Assembly (NCBI GenBank): GCA_963556145.1
Contig: OY744462.1
Coordinates: 2,108,001 to 2,172,000 of the forward strand
Length of the DNA: 64,000 nt
Direction of reading: 5' to 3'
Source of the DNA: Hygrocybe punicea
Taxonomy: Eukaryota > Basidiomycota > Agaricomycetes > Agaricales > Hygrophoraceae
Shown: one piece after another, positions 48,433 through 62,049 of the stretch
Layout: each line of letters begins with the position of its first letter
Numbering within the stretch: the first letter of the stretch is position 1
Program-made: the position numbers and the translations under genes
Notes under the pieces: generated by a model
Databases searched by the model: none
Seen by the model: the letters and a program-made list of their open reading frames with translations, nothing else
What the model was told of the DNA's origin: nothing

Positions 48433-48938
48433 ATGCACCCGAGTCAAATCTTGGAAGTCGAAGACCACGCAACAAGGCAGCATCGCATCCGTGTGTTTAT
48501 CTTCCTTTTTTCTTTCTTCCAATACTAGTTTTGACTTTTCAGAATGCACTCTGGAGAAATTGAACTCGTCGAGTACCACAAAACCAACCGCGGAACCACA
48601 CAGATTTGATTTCGGCGAACGAAAGACATACGCAGTCGAGCCTCCTTCAGAACGTATGTCGTCTTTCCCCTTGCTCGTCCAACACTCACAGTGACTCGCT
48701 AGTCCTTTCTCGTGTGCAGGCATTTTTACCGCAACTGGAGGCATCTAATGCGATCCTCGCACAGCGAGTGCAAGCGAACTCGAGAAGCGTTGACATCGAG
48801 GCCCTTGAAGAGACTGACACCCAGGTCATCGAGATGGTACGTTTTGCTTGTTAACTGGATGATCCTGCTCTGACTTTTTTATGGTAGAACCTTGGTTTGG
48901 GTGTGTTCGAAGAGCGGAGGAGCAACAGGGAAGGATGA
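48433..48938 (+). CDS. DUF4598 / NOPCHAP1-like protein (117 aa, 4 exons)
   Basis: Exons 48433-48490, 48543-48653, 48703-48836 and 48888-48938 (354 nt). All introns are GT-AG and about 50 nt. Diagnostic text: EPHRFDFGERKTYAVEPPSE, then LLSRVQAFLPQLEASNAIL, and at the end VIEMNLGLGVFE. This combination is the conserved core of the DUF4598 family (human C12orf45/NOPCHAP1), which in animals helps load NOP58 onto the R2TP chaperone for box C/D snoRNP assembly. Applying that role here is inference by homology. The first exon is short and its ATG is the least certain part. Confidence 0.8.
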
Positions 48939-49153
48939 GAGTTATTACTAGCCTCCGAGTCGCTACAAAAAATATAATGTCACGAGTTTTGCCATTCTGA
49001 CAGACGCGCCTTCAAGTTGGCCATCAGCCAGCAACTTTATGCAGATGCGACCTCGTGGCCCTCTTTTCCCGTGCACCTGGGCTACCGTGACTGTCCCTCC
49101 GTATATCTAGCATGCATTCATGCTATCCCCTCCTTTCTCTCCTCTCCACCCAG

Positions 49154-51757
49154 ATGTCCCCCAGCCCCCCATCTGTCCGTCCCCAGCATGACCCCGTCGA
49201 TGTCTGCTTAGACGCCAAGCCCTCTATCAGGAAGCGCCGAAAGTCGTCTGCCGCAGTTGTACCCGCACAGCAGGAATTCAGGAGACCCCGCGGTCGCGGG
49301 AAGCTGCAGCAGTTGCCCGAGATGCCTATGGACATCTTATTCGAGGCACGCCTCGTTCTTTTCTTCTCTTTCCTCGACTTCCGCAGATCGTATTCAAATC
49401 TTGTACACATACATACATAGATATTCGGTCATTTGGGTCCTTTCGATCTGCTTCATCTCGCCCGTACCACAAAGGCTCTGCGTCGCATCCTCATGACCCG
49501 CTCGTCCATATTCCTTTGGAAGGAAGCCCGCTCCAATATCGATGGCCTCCCACCTTGTCCGCCAGATCTAACAGAACCCCAGTACGCAAATCTCGCCTTC
49601 GATTCTCACTGCTACGTGTGTCCTCTCTCTCTCCCTCTCTCTCCTCTCACTTTCACCGCATTACCATCTTAACACACATTTCGTCATCGTCTAGTATTGT
49701 CTCTCCTCGCACACACCCAAGATAATGTGGGCCTGCCGTGTCAGGTGTTGTAAGAATTGTCTATCCGAGGAGTGAATAACGATGCCCTTGTTGCGCTCTG
49801 CTCCCCAACCACTCATTGTCGATAAACTAGGTTCGTACCAAGTCACCGTCTGTACACCGCGAACTTGCCCCCAGTTCCAACTCGTTTCCTTTCTTCCATT
49901 TATCACGAACATGATCGGATGCGTAAGTCCGATTTCTCTCTCTCTCTCTCTCAATGCTGTTTCGTTGCTCATCATTCACCATAGGTCGCCTCGGACGTCG
50001 TCAGCTTTTCAGCGTCACAGAAGCAGAAGCCCTGGGTCGAGAGTACGCACAGGTCCGGGGTGACCTCCAGTTGTTGCGAAGTTGGGAAGAAGCGAAGCAA
50101 CAGGCTGTTTTCGATCGGCAGGCAGTGGGTCGTTTGATATCTCATGCAATTTCTTTAACATGTTGTTGATCCAAATGCCATCCCTCCCAAAGCATGCTGC
50201 GTTCTGTGAAAGATGGCACAGTGATTGGAATGCGAATCGTTCGCTGGAGCTGCACAACATCCGCCAGAGGCGAAAGGACGCGTAGGTTTCTGTGTCTTCT
50301 CGCAGATGTCCTTCGTCTGATTAGACCTGGCGTGTCCGTCCGTAAGTATTTTTGCCAAACTTACGGAACTCGGTTGGGGAACAGAATTGGAGAAACTCAT
50401 CGCTTATAACCCTCGGCCCTTCCTCGATCATACTCTCGTCAAGCAACCGAAAGATCTCACCGTGCGCAGTGCGTTTGTCTCCCCATCTGTTTTGCAATCT
50501 TCTTATATACATTCACAGTATGGAATAACATCATGCCGACGCTCGTCGAGTTCCTCGAGAATGTCAAAGCAAAACGTTTACAGCGAGAACGACAGGCTGC
50601 GCTCAGGAAACGATGCCTGATCATGACTGCCATCCTTGACACTTACCTACTGACCCGACCCCTCATCGAGGTGATCCCTTGCAGCGCAGATGTTTGTGAG
50701 ATGAAAGGAATCAAAGCTATCATCGAGGACACTCCCATTGAGGTGGAAGTCACCAGGGACAGTTTCAAAGAAGCCGTCAGGTACATGCCACGATTATGTC
50801 AGGAGTGGAGGATTGCCAAAAGCCGTGAACTCTTCATCATGATGAATGCCGAGACGGAAGCCACCTCCTCTACCAACAACTCCAATATAACCGCGGAATC
50901 CCAAGTTGATCTCTCTCCGCTAACACTCGCCACGACTTGGTTCCTTTGCGCCAGTTGCGCAGAACCCATCGGATACCCACGCGTCCTCGCCCACAACCAC
51001 GCAACCGCAGTCCACTACAGCTGGGACAGCGGAATCGACAGCCTTCCCAACAACCATTTCATGGACTTTGACTACGAGTTTTGGAACTACGGAGGCAATA
51101 AGATCAAGTTCCACCCTTGGGCTCACAGGGCTGCCGCGCCCATCGTGGAAGCATGCGGTCTCGATCCGAAGACGGCTACGGCTCGGGAGATGGACGAATT
51201 AGATCCGATGATCGAGTGCTTGGCTTGCTGCAATGTTGATCCCGGCGGAAGAGTTGCCATGAGGTGGAGGAGAGCGGTAACGTTTCCCCCTTGGCCATTC
51301 GGTTTGTGCTGATGGATTCCACTTGCTCTATCCAGCTCCACCACGCTGTGACTTTTCATGCTGCGACAAACGTTATCTCTTGGGCACTCTTGACCCCCGT
51401 GGAAAAAATGGATGCTGCTCAGGCCGAGACCACAATATATTCCCAACACATGCAAGATCTCGCTTGTCTGCATTGCAGGCAACGATCGTCATTACATTCA
51501 ATCAAGAATCACATCATGACTAGGTGTGTGGACGAACAGTCACACCCCTTTGGAAGCGGGTAACTGACCGGGGTGTTTTTGTTGTCCGCAGACACAACAA
51601 ACAGCAGCCAACAGCTATCGACTACTTTCTTCACATTGACGCCTCGATTCATAGCATACCATTGCCCGTCAAGCTCAACAACCGCATGCCCGTCCTTTCT
51701 CCGTTTTATGGTTTTGCTCACAATATTTCTATGAAAACAAACCTCCCCGTAACATAA
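49154..51757 (+). CDS. F-box protein with C-terminal zinc-finger-like segment, possibly disrupted
   Basis: The N-terminus is basic (KPSIRKRRKSSAAVV), then the F-box LPEMPMDILFEIFGHLGPFD with LLHLARTTKALRRILM. The F-box is joined over an intron whose donor is GAG/GCACGC (49346-49420, GC-AG). Later exons give RRKDA, then AKLTELGWGTELEKLI, then WNNIMPTLVEFLENVKAKRL (acceptor CACAG at about 50519). The end is a Cys/His module (CLHCRQRSSLHSIKNHIMTR) and a stop at 51757. Introns near 51277-51335 and 51524-51591 are clear. A TGA at 49773 lies in frame with sense text on both sides (CCKNCLSEE before it), so either the model misses an intron or the gene is broken. Family: mushroom SCF adaptor candidates. 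Confidence 0.7.
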
Positions 51758-51849
51758 CAAACAATCCAACCAATCAACCAATCAATCCCCATATGCACTG
51801 AAATACTGACAATTGTAAATAGTATACACACGTAACCAATCCAATCCAT

Positions 51850-53450
51850 TTAGACTGAGTGTGTGGTTCCATTCACAATCATAGTCTTCACGGTGGGACA
51901 AATTGCGCGAATTGACTCTGTGAAAGCGGTCCTATCTGTTGGGTCCATTTGATGATATGGACAAGGACAGTGATGTCCGATCGATACTTGTTGGACGACA
52001 GGGAAATACCGCCTGAGCCAACTTGGAAGAAACATGAGCCTGATCTTACCCAAGCTAGGGTATCGCACGCTCGTGTTGAACGTGATCGATTTGACAAGAT
52101 ATTGCCACCGCCTGAATTTGTTGTCCTCGGTGATGACCATCGTCGCTTCCCTGCTCATCAATGTACCATTGTCGACGTCAAAATCCATGGAAATGTCGAG
52201 ATGAAGGCGGAATGCGGCCTTGCTGTTGAGTCTGTCCACAATATCAGCAGCGAACGCGCCGTCGACATCCTCCAATTGGGATTGGTGGTTCGTGTATGTG
52301 AGGCTCAAGGGAACTGAGATGGACTCGAGGCTGGGGAGGTCCGCAGATAACAGGAACGCGGCGGCTATTTCGAGGTCGGCGGTGAAGGACGTCAGCCGGG
52401 GAAGAATGGACTTTCGCTGCAGCCTCGCGCGACCGGGCTTTGCGAGGAGGAGGCGACAAAGATCTAGAGTGGTGACGGATGGATGGCGAGATAGGAAGAC
52501 GGAAAGGTCTGCCAAGGCGATGCGGCAGCCACGTATGCGCAGCGTGGACAGAGTGGGCAGCGTGGTGCCTGAAAGAATTGTAGCCCATTCTTGGGGGCTC
52601 ACTGACTTCATGTACTCCAATGTGAGGTTGGTGATGCTAGATCCACTGAGAACGTGAAGGGGGATAATCGCAGTGGAATAGCGGGCCTTGGCTGAAGTGG
52701 GCAGGTTGCTACTGCGGCGGCGGCCAAAAAAAATGAACAATTTAGAAACAGTACATAGGGCACGTAAAACAAAACAAAAAACAAAAAAAAAGTCCGCAGT
52801 TGAACTGACCTATGTGTGAAAAACTTGCGAAAATGATGGCCAAGGAAAACGGTGGACCGCTTTGTATCCGCGAGTGAATGGCGTATAAAAGCGTCGGCGG
52901 GATGATCTCCGTAACGTATGGTCAACGCGGCACACGACTTGTTCGACAGAACCTCCAAAAGATCTTGAAAGGTGCAAGTCCATTCCTGGAGGTGAGCATC
53001 GGACTGCTGCGAGTGCGAGAATAAGCGGGGAAAGTCCAACGTGGCCTCCTTGACGGATGTCAGTCTCGAAACCAAACGATGAACACCGCGCACGTCACTG
53101 AGAACGTCTGCATTGGTGCTTGGGAATTGGCATGTGAGGTGGGCGATGGAAGTGAGGCAGAGCGACTTTCGTAGCACGGGAAGTGCGAAGAAGGTCGTGG
53201 AACAGAGTAAGATGTCGCAAGACGAAGGCTTGGTAGGATCGTCCAAGACCCTAATACGACTCAAGTATAACGGCAAAGCGAGGAGGTGGAGGCGTCGGGA
53301 TAGAAATGCGAGGGACAAAAGATCTGTGTCTTTGAGACCTTTGAAAATTGGGAGGAGGAGCTCGTTTGGAAGCTCGAGGAGACCACATTGATTGGATGGA
53401 TATTCGCCCTGAGATTGGACTGTCTTGACCGTCTGGGATACCACTGACAT
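51850..53450 (-). CDS. F-box-like protein (500 aa, 2 exons)
   Basis: Exons 53450-52810 and 52711-51850 (1503 nt). The intron GTCAGT...CGCAG has an unusual poly-T and TTTG-rich body. F-box-like motif GLLELPNELLLPIFKGLKDT (about residues 22-41), followed by LSLAFLSRRLHLLALPLYLS. A leucine-rich C-terminal half follows (LPTLSTLRIRGCRIALADLS). It parallels the 550-aa F-box gene at 3.75 kb, including the phrase pattern after the F-box (SRRLH...LYLSR), so the two are likely paralogues. The start is 88 bases from the divergent EMC4 start. Confidence 0.85.
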
Positions 53451-53538
53451 CGTAGTAGTACTAGTAGTACTAGTAAGGCGGCCCAGTGTTAGTAAAACTC
53501 AAACATGTCCAAACCTGGTAACCAGTCCACGATCCACG
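53451..53538. promoter_or_regulatory. 88-bp divergent promoter with TAGTAC repeats
   Basis: The whole gap between the F-box gene (minus) and EMC4 (plus). It contains TAGTAGTACTAGTAGTACTA, a self-complementary run that could bind a dimeric regulator or reflect slippage. No TATA box. Confidence 0.4.
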
Positions 53539-54052
53539 ATGTCTGCCTCATCCTCGTACAACGCACTCAGAGAGAAACGCGCTTGGGACCTCGCTCTTGC
53601 GCCAGTCAAATCCCTCCCCATGCAGGCTTTCATGCTCTACATGTCCGGCGGAGGCGTACAGATATTCAGCATGGGAATCGTGTTCATGCTTCTCATGACC
53701 CCCTTCAAAAACATCGCTGGAATGAACGCTAGTTCGTTCAACCATTTACGTTCTCTCACTCGTCTTCAACTGACGAGAATCCACATAGCATTCGCTCCAT
53801 TTGCGCCTTCCAAATCCAATCCAAATTCTTTGATAACCTTGCCCCTCCAAAAGCTGGCATATCTGGTATGCAATCTGCTCACATTGGCAGTTGGGCTCTG
53901 GAAATGTAGGTCCATGGGACTTCTCCCAACTGGGACAGGCGATTGGGTGGAATTTGAAACTAGAGGGCAGGTGAGAAATTACACAAGACGCTGTCCCAGA
54001 CCTCTCTGACTGAATTTTTGTTACTTAGCCGCCGGAGATATCACTCTTTTAA
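53539..54052 (+). CDS. EMC4: ER membrane protein complex subunit 4 (EMC4), 132 aa
   Basis: EMC4 (DUF1077) is a core subunit of the ER membrane complex that inserts tail-anchored and multi-pass proteins. Exons 53539-53731, 53789-53970 and 54029-54052 (399 nt). Text: EKRAWDLALAPVKSLPMQAF, MLYMSGGGVQIFSMGIVFML, then LAYLVCNLLTLAVGLWKCRS and the family hallmark SMGLLPTGTGDW. Two TM segments are visible. At 132 aa it is shorter than most EMC4 proteins (about 180), missing N-terminal residues. Either an upstream exon exists (none obvious in the 88-bp gap to the neighbour) or the start is truncated in this lineage. Confidence 0.9.
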
Positions 54053-54170
54053 GAGGGCCACTCGTTACGCAGAAATACAACTTATTTCTCGAACCGAATG
54101 CCAACTGAGACATCCACACGTTTTCTTTCCAAACATTTGAATAAACGAATGAACAAGTGTGATTGAACAA

Positions 54171-55292
54171 TCAAAACTGCGGCGGCGGAGGCGGCATCGA
54201 CATCATAGGCATACCCGGGGCGAAGCCTGGCGGAGGTGGAATTCCCATCTGCATAGGCATTGAAGGAGGTAGAATTTGATGGGCCGTAAATCCAGGGGGA
54301 GGCGGGGGCTGCGCCAGCACCCCAGCAAATTGACCCTGGTACGGGCCTTGAAATCCAGGCATGGGTGGCCTAGCTCCAAAAGCCATAGGTGCGGGTGGCG
54401 GACGGGCGGCCACGGGCAATGCGTTATTCTTTCGCGCCTGAGCAGCGAGAAGGCGTTCCGCAGGAGTACCGTGCCGTTCGCCTTTGCCGTCCTTTTTGAA
54501 CGCATACTGGGCGGTAATGGCTTTATTCATAAGGAACTGACCATTCATGGACTCGGTGGCTGCATCGGACGACTCAAAGTCTGTGTAAGCAACAAAGCCG
54601 TAACCTTTGGATTTGCCGGTGCTCGGATCGCGAGCAATCTGTGTACGGGGGGGAAGATATCACCTTGTGAACATGTTGTGCATCAAAGTAAAATGCACCT
54701 TGGCAGTCGTAGCCATTACACCGAAGGCACTGAAGGTATCGTACAGAAGCCGCTCGTCCACGTTTTCGTCCAAGTTCCCAATAAAAAGATTTGCACCGAC
54801 GTCGAGCTGTTTTTTATCTGAGGACGCCTGTCAAAGAAAGAGCACTGTGTTAGCGATGTAAAAGGTACTCCTGATAGCGTTTCAACCCGAGCCGTATACT
54901 ATAGCGGCATTGAAAACCTGCAACGAACCTTGTTAACCCTGATAGGTTTGCCCCACAGCTTAATCTGATTCATGATCTTACATGCGTATTCTGCGTCTTC
55001 CTCCGTTAAAAACTCGCAGAAGCCATAACCCTGATGCGCCATCGATATACGGTCCTTTGGGAGATGCACATTGACTGAGAAGGATGGTAAGCAGTAAATA
55101 GAGGATTTGAAGATCGCGTGGGTGGCTGACCGACTGGACCTGCTTGAAGCATCAACTCCCACACCAAGGCATCCGTGCATCGTTCATCTAGGTTGCCCTG
55201 AGAGGCCTTGAGCATACGCTATGCGAAGGAGGGCTTGAACTTGCCAAGTAAACTGTCGCTTCTTGGTTTCTGTCGTCTTGCGGGCGAGACAT
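54171..55292 (-). CDS. Splicing factor 3B subunit 4 (SF3B4/Hsh49)
   Basis: Component of the SF3b part of U2 snRNP; it contacts pre-mRNA near the branch site. About 287 aa. ATG at 55292 ([16 protein letters not shown]). RRM1 is [20 protein letters not shown] with [23 protein letters not shown]2 is [20 protein letters not shown] with [20 protein letters not shown]. The Pro/Met-rich C-terminus (PPPPPGF repeats) ends MPPPPPQF with a stop at 54171. Intron 1 has donor TTG/GCAAGT (55244) and acceptor CTCAG, a GC-AG intron required by the invariant VYLGNLD junction. The other introns are GT-AG. Convergent with EMC4, with 118 bases between stops. Confidence 0.95.
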
Positions 55293-55623
55293 CTTACCGC
55301 TTCGAATCCAAAAGCTCAAAATCAAAAAAACCTAATTATTATGTAATAAAATCCCTTGACGGGTATTAGATTCCCGCCCACCCGAACTCCCCACAACTTA
55401 CGAACTACAAGGCAGAGGCGGCGGAGGACATAGAGGACACAAGCAAAGGCCGCCTACCCGCGAAAAATAATCTGGAAAGTGGGCAGGTTGAAAGATGCGG
55501 ATTTAACTCGGATAACAGCTGAGGGAAACGGATTCCAGTAACAAAATGAGCAAGGTAGGGCGTAAAGGGTTGATCGTTATGATAGGACGCGGTAGTAAAG
55601 AACGTCTTGTCGTGAACACTTCA

Positions 55624-56440
<817 letters not shown>

Positions 56441-57181
56441 ATCCTTGAAAGGAGTCTATGACGGTCACGCGAAAAGAGCTGAACAAAACGCAAGCAGTTC
56501 AACGAACAGTTCAACACGCAGTTCAACACAACGCAATCCCAAAAGAGCAGGTGGTGGCTCCGGGCCAAGACTGCTGTGCATGGTAACCACGGCTTCGTGG
56601 CTGTGCATAGGATGCGGAACCAGGAATCTCATGAAGGAATACCGCAAAACTTACTTTACTGAACGGAGCAACGAAGCAAAGAGTCCGTAACCTGGTGACG
56701 CGAGATTTGGGCTGAAATGTAAATCGTGCATCAGCCCGTTACAACATTTCAAACGTGATAGATGGGTCACCTGAGGACCTAGTCAACGACCTCTACAACT
56801 GATTAGGGGATGCAAAGTTCAAAAACAAAGACGACAAATCCCAGCGAGGTGAATGGCGGAAACGGAGTACTTTAGAAGGTGTCGGACGAGCCACTGTACA
56901 TGTGGTTGCGACGGTTGGCCTGATATACCCAAACCCTTATCCGAGCCTAGCCAAACAACTACAAACATTGTTACACACTTACGTTAAAATTGCGTGAACG
57001 ATTATCCTACTACCTACTACATTGCGAATCCTAAGTTAGTAGTGTAGGAAGCAAACTCGGAAGATGATAAGTTAGCATGTACGAAAATCACTACGATATG
57101 TACGCTACAAGAACGATAGATTTCCCTTCACCTTCTACACAAACCATCCACTGAGGCTTGATGCCATTTATTAGCTGAACA
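56441..57181. other. Intergenic; promoter of CDC42 and 3' side of the WD40 gene
   Basis: No supported ORF. The repeated TCAACA(C/G) words around 56498-56525 are CDC42 5'-flank low complexity. Confidence 0.4.
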
Positions 57182-60100
57182 TTATACACGAAGGCCATAC
57201 TCACATTCTGATTTGCAATTGAGGTGTGGTTGGGACCACCAGGTGAGCTTTCCTCGTTTAGTCCCTGTGATCAAACACCCATGCTTTGAGGACGGTGCGC
57301 CGTTGAAATTCTGAATATATCGTCATATTAGCTCGCATCTAGTATAATTTCCCCAACTAGCTCACCGCTACAGCTTGGATGTCAATTTCTGGGGGGAGGG
57401 GGGGTGGAATTCAACATGTGAAAAAGACTAAGGTAAGAGGATTACCTTCCCCATGATCTAGACCACATATTACGTCGCCCTCATTCTTGTCCCATATCAG
57501 CACACAGCCCTCCATTGTTCCAAACAAGACTGCTTGACCACGGCTCGTAAATATGGCACCAAATTCAAAATTGGTCTTCGTCTGAGATTCGGTTTCTTTG
57601 TTCGCGTACACTTGCTCCACCATACCCTTCTTGTCGTCCTGCCTGATGCCGACAAGGTGGGAGCGTCCTCCCATCTGAGCTACTAATGCATGATCGCCTG
57701 ACTCGTCGACGTCGATACTGTATCTATAAGGAGGTTTGATTGAATTCTCCTTGAGGAAGAAAGATACACTGACACTTTGGATTTGAGGAATGTGTACGCG
57801 CGAAGAGTCCCATTTGGTATTTGACAGTACCAACTAATGGACGAACGAAACATCAAGAACTGTAATGATAATGATCGACGAGATAGCTCACAGGACCCCA
57901 TCTCGGGTACCTCCCAGTAAAGCCTCTCCGTCTTCAACAAATTTGATAGAAGTAACATTTTGTCGAAGGATGGAACGTTGAGGCTGCCATGTACCTAGGA
58001 CGGTGTGAGTTTTGCGCAACATTCAACAGTTGGCTCAACCTTTGATCCAAATCCACACTTTGACACCACTACGTGGAAAGGCCACCGCAATGCGATCGGG
58101 GGTGTAAGCAAAACACATATAATCATCATCAGCCCTATAGTCATTACCAGCATTCAAAACCTTTGCCCACTGCCACTGATTCTGACCCTGATGATCACGT
58201 ATGTATGGGCAATGAATTTGATGGCGATGGGTGAACTAAACTTACCGTTCGCGTCCATTTACTAACTAGCCCGTCGTCTGCTAAGGACACAATTCCAGTA
58301 TCGTCATCCATCCATGCAACGGACACAACTGGATAATTGTGTGCCAATCTAGCAATTTCTGTATGACTGAAATTGTTCCATATCCGTACGGTCCGATCAG
58401 AACCTTTCAGCAGTCATTACTTAAACACCTTTATTCATGATCCTTGGAAAGACGACTCACAGGTCACAGCAATTTGGCTTCCATCCGAACTGAATGCGAT
58501 TACACGAATACCCAGGTCTCCCTCTCCTTTCAAGTTAACAGAATGAATATTGTCCAAGGTTGGCCATTTGAAAGTTCGTTTACGCGGTTGCGTATGATAC
58601 AGGTCCCGGGAGTCAGGAGAAAGGCCGCGTTTAGTTCCTCGCTGATCCACTTGACGGATAGGCTTTAGAGGAACTCGGTGTGATACAGTCTCTTTAATAT
58701 TTTGAACAATGGTTCCAATTTACGAAGGGCAAGAAAGACACACCAGGTATTTGTGTAGGTTGTCTTGTGAATCCCTGGGAAATCGTTGGAATGGACGTGA
58801 CAGGAGGTGGCCGTAAAATGGTGGATCCGGGAGGTAGACTGTGATCAATGGTTTCTATTGTTGGGAATTTGGATATTGAATCTAGCAAAGCGGACTTTGA
58901 GGTATTGTACAATGTAGACATAGGTTTCTTGAGAGATGAAACGGAAGTAAAAATGGGTTGTTCTGCGACAGGTAAGATTGATTTGGTCAGTTAGGTAAAA
59001 GGACACTGGTTCACCAAGACAGTCGTCGTTGCAGAGATGCTTTACCAAAATTATGAACAAGAATCGCTCACCTGGAGGCTTAGATTTCAGCCCAGAAATA
59101 TCCCACTGATCAAAGATGTGGTGGGCGGTGGAGATAGTTTCATCCGGGTGTGCTTCACTAGCAGAAGTGTGTTTCCGATTGTTAGAAGATGCTGAAATCA
59201 CTGAAGATGAGGCAGATGATGATGATTGCATTACAATGTTGACGGATTCGGATGATATGCCAGAGTTCGCGTTTCTACCAGATAATGCGACGGGAGGTCG
59301 TTGTGGGGTAGACAAACCAGTCGTAGCAGTCATAATTGCATGACCTTGCGGGTTTGGATGTTTAGAGGTGGAAGGCATAGCAAGTTTTCCTACAGCTCCT
59401 GGGTTGGACCCGGGCTGGCGTACGTATGGCCAACCCCTACCGACGACTACACGCTTCTTCGATGTTGGCTGAATGGAAGAAATAAGCGCAGTAAGAGGTT
59501 GAGGTTGAGGAGATGCATTATGGGCTATTGAATCTGAAGAGGGCCTGATATTTAAAGGATTTGACAGTGGGCCGGAAGGAATACAGGCAAGAGATGTTGG
59601 GTTGGGTGGCGGTGAACATCGCTTACGGCCTCTCCTCTTTGACCGCCGCCTAGAAACATTAGTTTTGGCAGCCGTTCCCGATGGCAGAGGCAGCGGCCGG
59701 ACAGCGAGTTGCTTCTGCTGCCTCGACAACGCTGACGAAGCTGGAAAACTTTGATTACTTCTACCATTCATTGGGGCTATGGATTTCCACGCTGAAGGCA
59801 AGGCTGGAAATTTTGATTTGCTGCAGGAAGCAATGGCGTTCGGGGGACAGGAAGGACGAGACAATGACGTATCATATCTCGTTGGAGAACGAGGCCGTGA
59901 TGTGTCAGATACATCTACCTCGCACGGCGGCTAGTTAGATTTTTGGTAAAGTTAATCAGGAGTTTGAACGGTAGAGCTATGAACTCACGCCTCCAGCTGT
60001 TGGTGGTTGTAACGAGACATACGAGTTTTTCCTTTCCCGCCGTGTCGGTGGGTTCTGATCTCCAGCAAGAAATTCACCAGATGACACCAATGGAGTGTGT

Positions 60101-61477
60101 TGCATTGTTGAAGATGTGGACCGTCGCGCTGTGAACGCTGACCGAGGATTCTCCGTTGGTGCTTTCAGCTTGGGGGCATCCATAGCCGAAAGTTTGCAAT
60201 TAGTCAGATTTGGCGAACGCGACACGGGAGTAAACACCTCGGGAGTCCTCTGAATTGATTCGGCCTTCGGGGTAAACTTTAAGGTAGACGCTGGTTCCGG
60301 GTCAGCTGCATCGATAGCCATCTGGTTCGCGTTAACTGGAGGCGGAAGAGGGGAAGAAGAGTAAACGTCTGGCACGAGTTCCTCTTCTAGTGTCAGACGC
60401 TTGAGTGGTTTCCGTGTAGCGAAGCGATCGCCCGAGCTTGAAGCAATCGATGATTCACGAGAGGGCGATGCAGTCCATGTGACATTGTTCACTGGAAGAA
60501 CATGCGGTGAAGAAAGAAAAGGAGATGGTGGACGTGTACTGCCAGAAGAATCGAGCTCCATAGGAGACAGACTTCCTCCACTCTCCCATGCCTTGATACA
60601 ATGTGAGAATTCGGTGTAACAATTGATGTTACCTGCGCTGTGACTTACAAGGTCGATATCCTCTGACAGTTCACTTGAACGTTGAATATCACCAGAAGAA
60701 ATCGTGGATCCAACGGCGACATCGCTGGTTAGCTTACTTGAATTCGGGAAAATGTTAATCGGAGTGACGAAAGACAGGTCCGTAGGGGACGGTGGGCAAT
60801 CAACTTGAACAGAAGTTGAAATACACGTCGCCCGAGCCTGGATTGATACAGAAAGGTGCGCAGGTTGGGCCTGAACAGCCTCACAAACCAAGTGTGGTTG
60901 AGCCTGTACACCGAAGGACCTATAGGCGGTAGAAGTCGCCACAAAGGTGTTACCTGAATCACAAATATCAGTGGCGAGCACAAGCAACAGGAAGACAAAA
61001 GAGGAAGATCAACTTACCTGACATCGGGCTTACCTCCTCAAATTGTTTGGTCCATGCTCTACGCATTTTCGGTGGAATGGCTTGGCGGACGGGTAATGTG
61101 TCGGAGACGTGTTCTTCCACGACGTCATCTACACCTTCTTCTTCATCCTCCAGGTTTTCTTCACTACCGAGCAGATCACCCTCGAATATGACAGCCTGGT
61201 CTTTCAACGTGCCGTCTTGAGAAGAAACCGCCATTAAGATCTCCTTTCCTGGCTTCACCTCGATTCTCTTTTGAGCAAATAAACTAAAATATACCACTGG
61301 TCGTGCCTCTCCATCTTCGCTTGAGTCATCCGACAATTCGACGCGTCGTAAAACAACATGAGCTTTCTGGATGGAACCATGAGGTCGAAGGCGCAGTAAG
61401 CCCTTTATACCAAGGACAGAAGCCACCGTGGGCATCGTAGCAGAACCATCGCCATCACTGAGACTCGAATCGTCCAT
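57182..61477 (-). CDS. Large protein with disordered N-terminal half and C-terminal WD40 repeats
   Basis: About 1000 residues in many exons. The N-terminus (MDDSSLSDGDGSATMPTVAS; an upstream exon near 61806 is possible) contains a small folded part (VVYFSLFAQKRIEVKPGKEI), then acidic DLLGSEENLEDEEEGVDDVV. A long Ser/Pro-rich region with basic KRRGRKR follows. From about 58680 down, WD40 blades appear: LGIRVIAFSSDGSQIAVTC, VVSVAWMDDDTGIVSLADDG, SIDVDESGDHALVAQMGG, QAVLFGTMEGCVLIWDKNEG and GCLITGTKRGKLTWW. Joins checked: ATGTCAG/GTAAGT (61018), CTT/GTAAGT (60651), CCAG/GTGAGC to CGCAG (59071-58965). Stop at 57182. The family was not recognised; a chromatin or signalling scaffold is possible. 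Confidence 0.7.
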
Positions 61478-62049
61478 CAGCGCAGTTAGCGTTTGGTGCT
61501 GTCCTCGAAGGCGTGAAGTGGCCCTGCAATAGGTTCACAACAACTACTAGAAAGGTTTACCTGGAGCTGGCACGTGCTCAGTTATTCCTTTGACTTTCAA
61601 TTTTCGGATTTTCGGAATTTGATTCCGAGAGCAAACCACCGTAACGAGATACATAGGTCAGAAATATGAATTTGAAGTGCAGATGCGTTTGCTGAAAATG
61701 ATCAGAACTGCTTCTTACGACCTGACCATCAACACAAACGAATACTACACGGTATGAATGAGGGCGATTCGAATGAAGCGCCTTCACTATCTCGCGCTTC
61801 TGCCATCCACAGCCAGCGGCCCTCTCATGTGAAAGCAGAAGCCTTTACTACTTCCACTAATAACAGGACCCGAGTGATCCGGGTTCTCTTCATCAATGCA
61901 ACTGATCGGCTGCGCCCGTTTCACTAGGTCCCACGTTAGTGTTTGGTTGGTAGTCCGGGTAACGATGCACGATCCGCTGTCTATGAAACTAGCCAGTTGT
62001 GAATCGTCCGGCGAAGCCGAGTGTGGCCTCTGAAAATTTTAATGTGTTT
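61478..62049. other. Intergenic or 5' exon region of the WD40 gene
   Basis: An ATG at 61806 (minus) opens MAEARDSEGASFESPSFIP. A donor CC/GTGTAG there is in phase with an acceptor TTGCAG at about 61530 that would prepend ATSRLRGQHQTLTALM to the start used above. Plausible but unproven. Confidence 0.35.
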
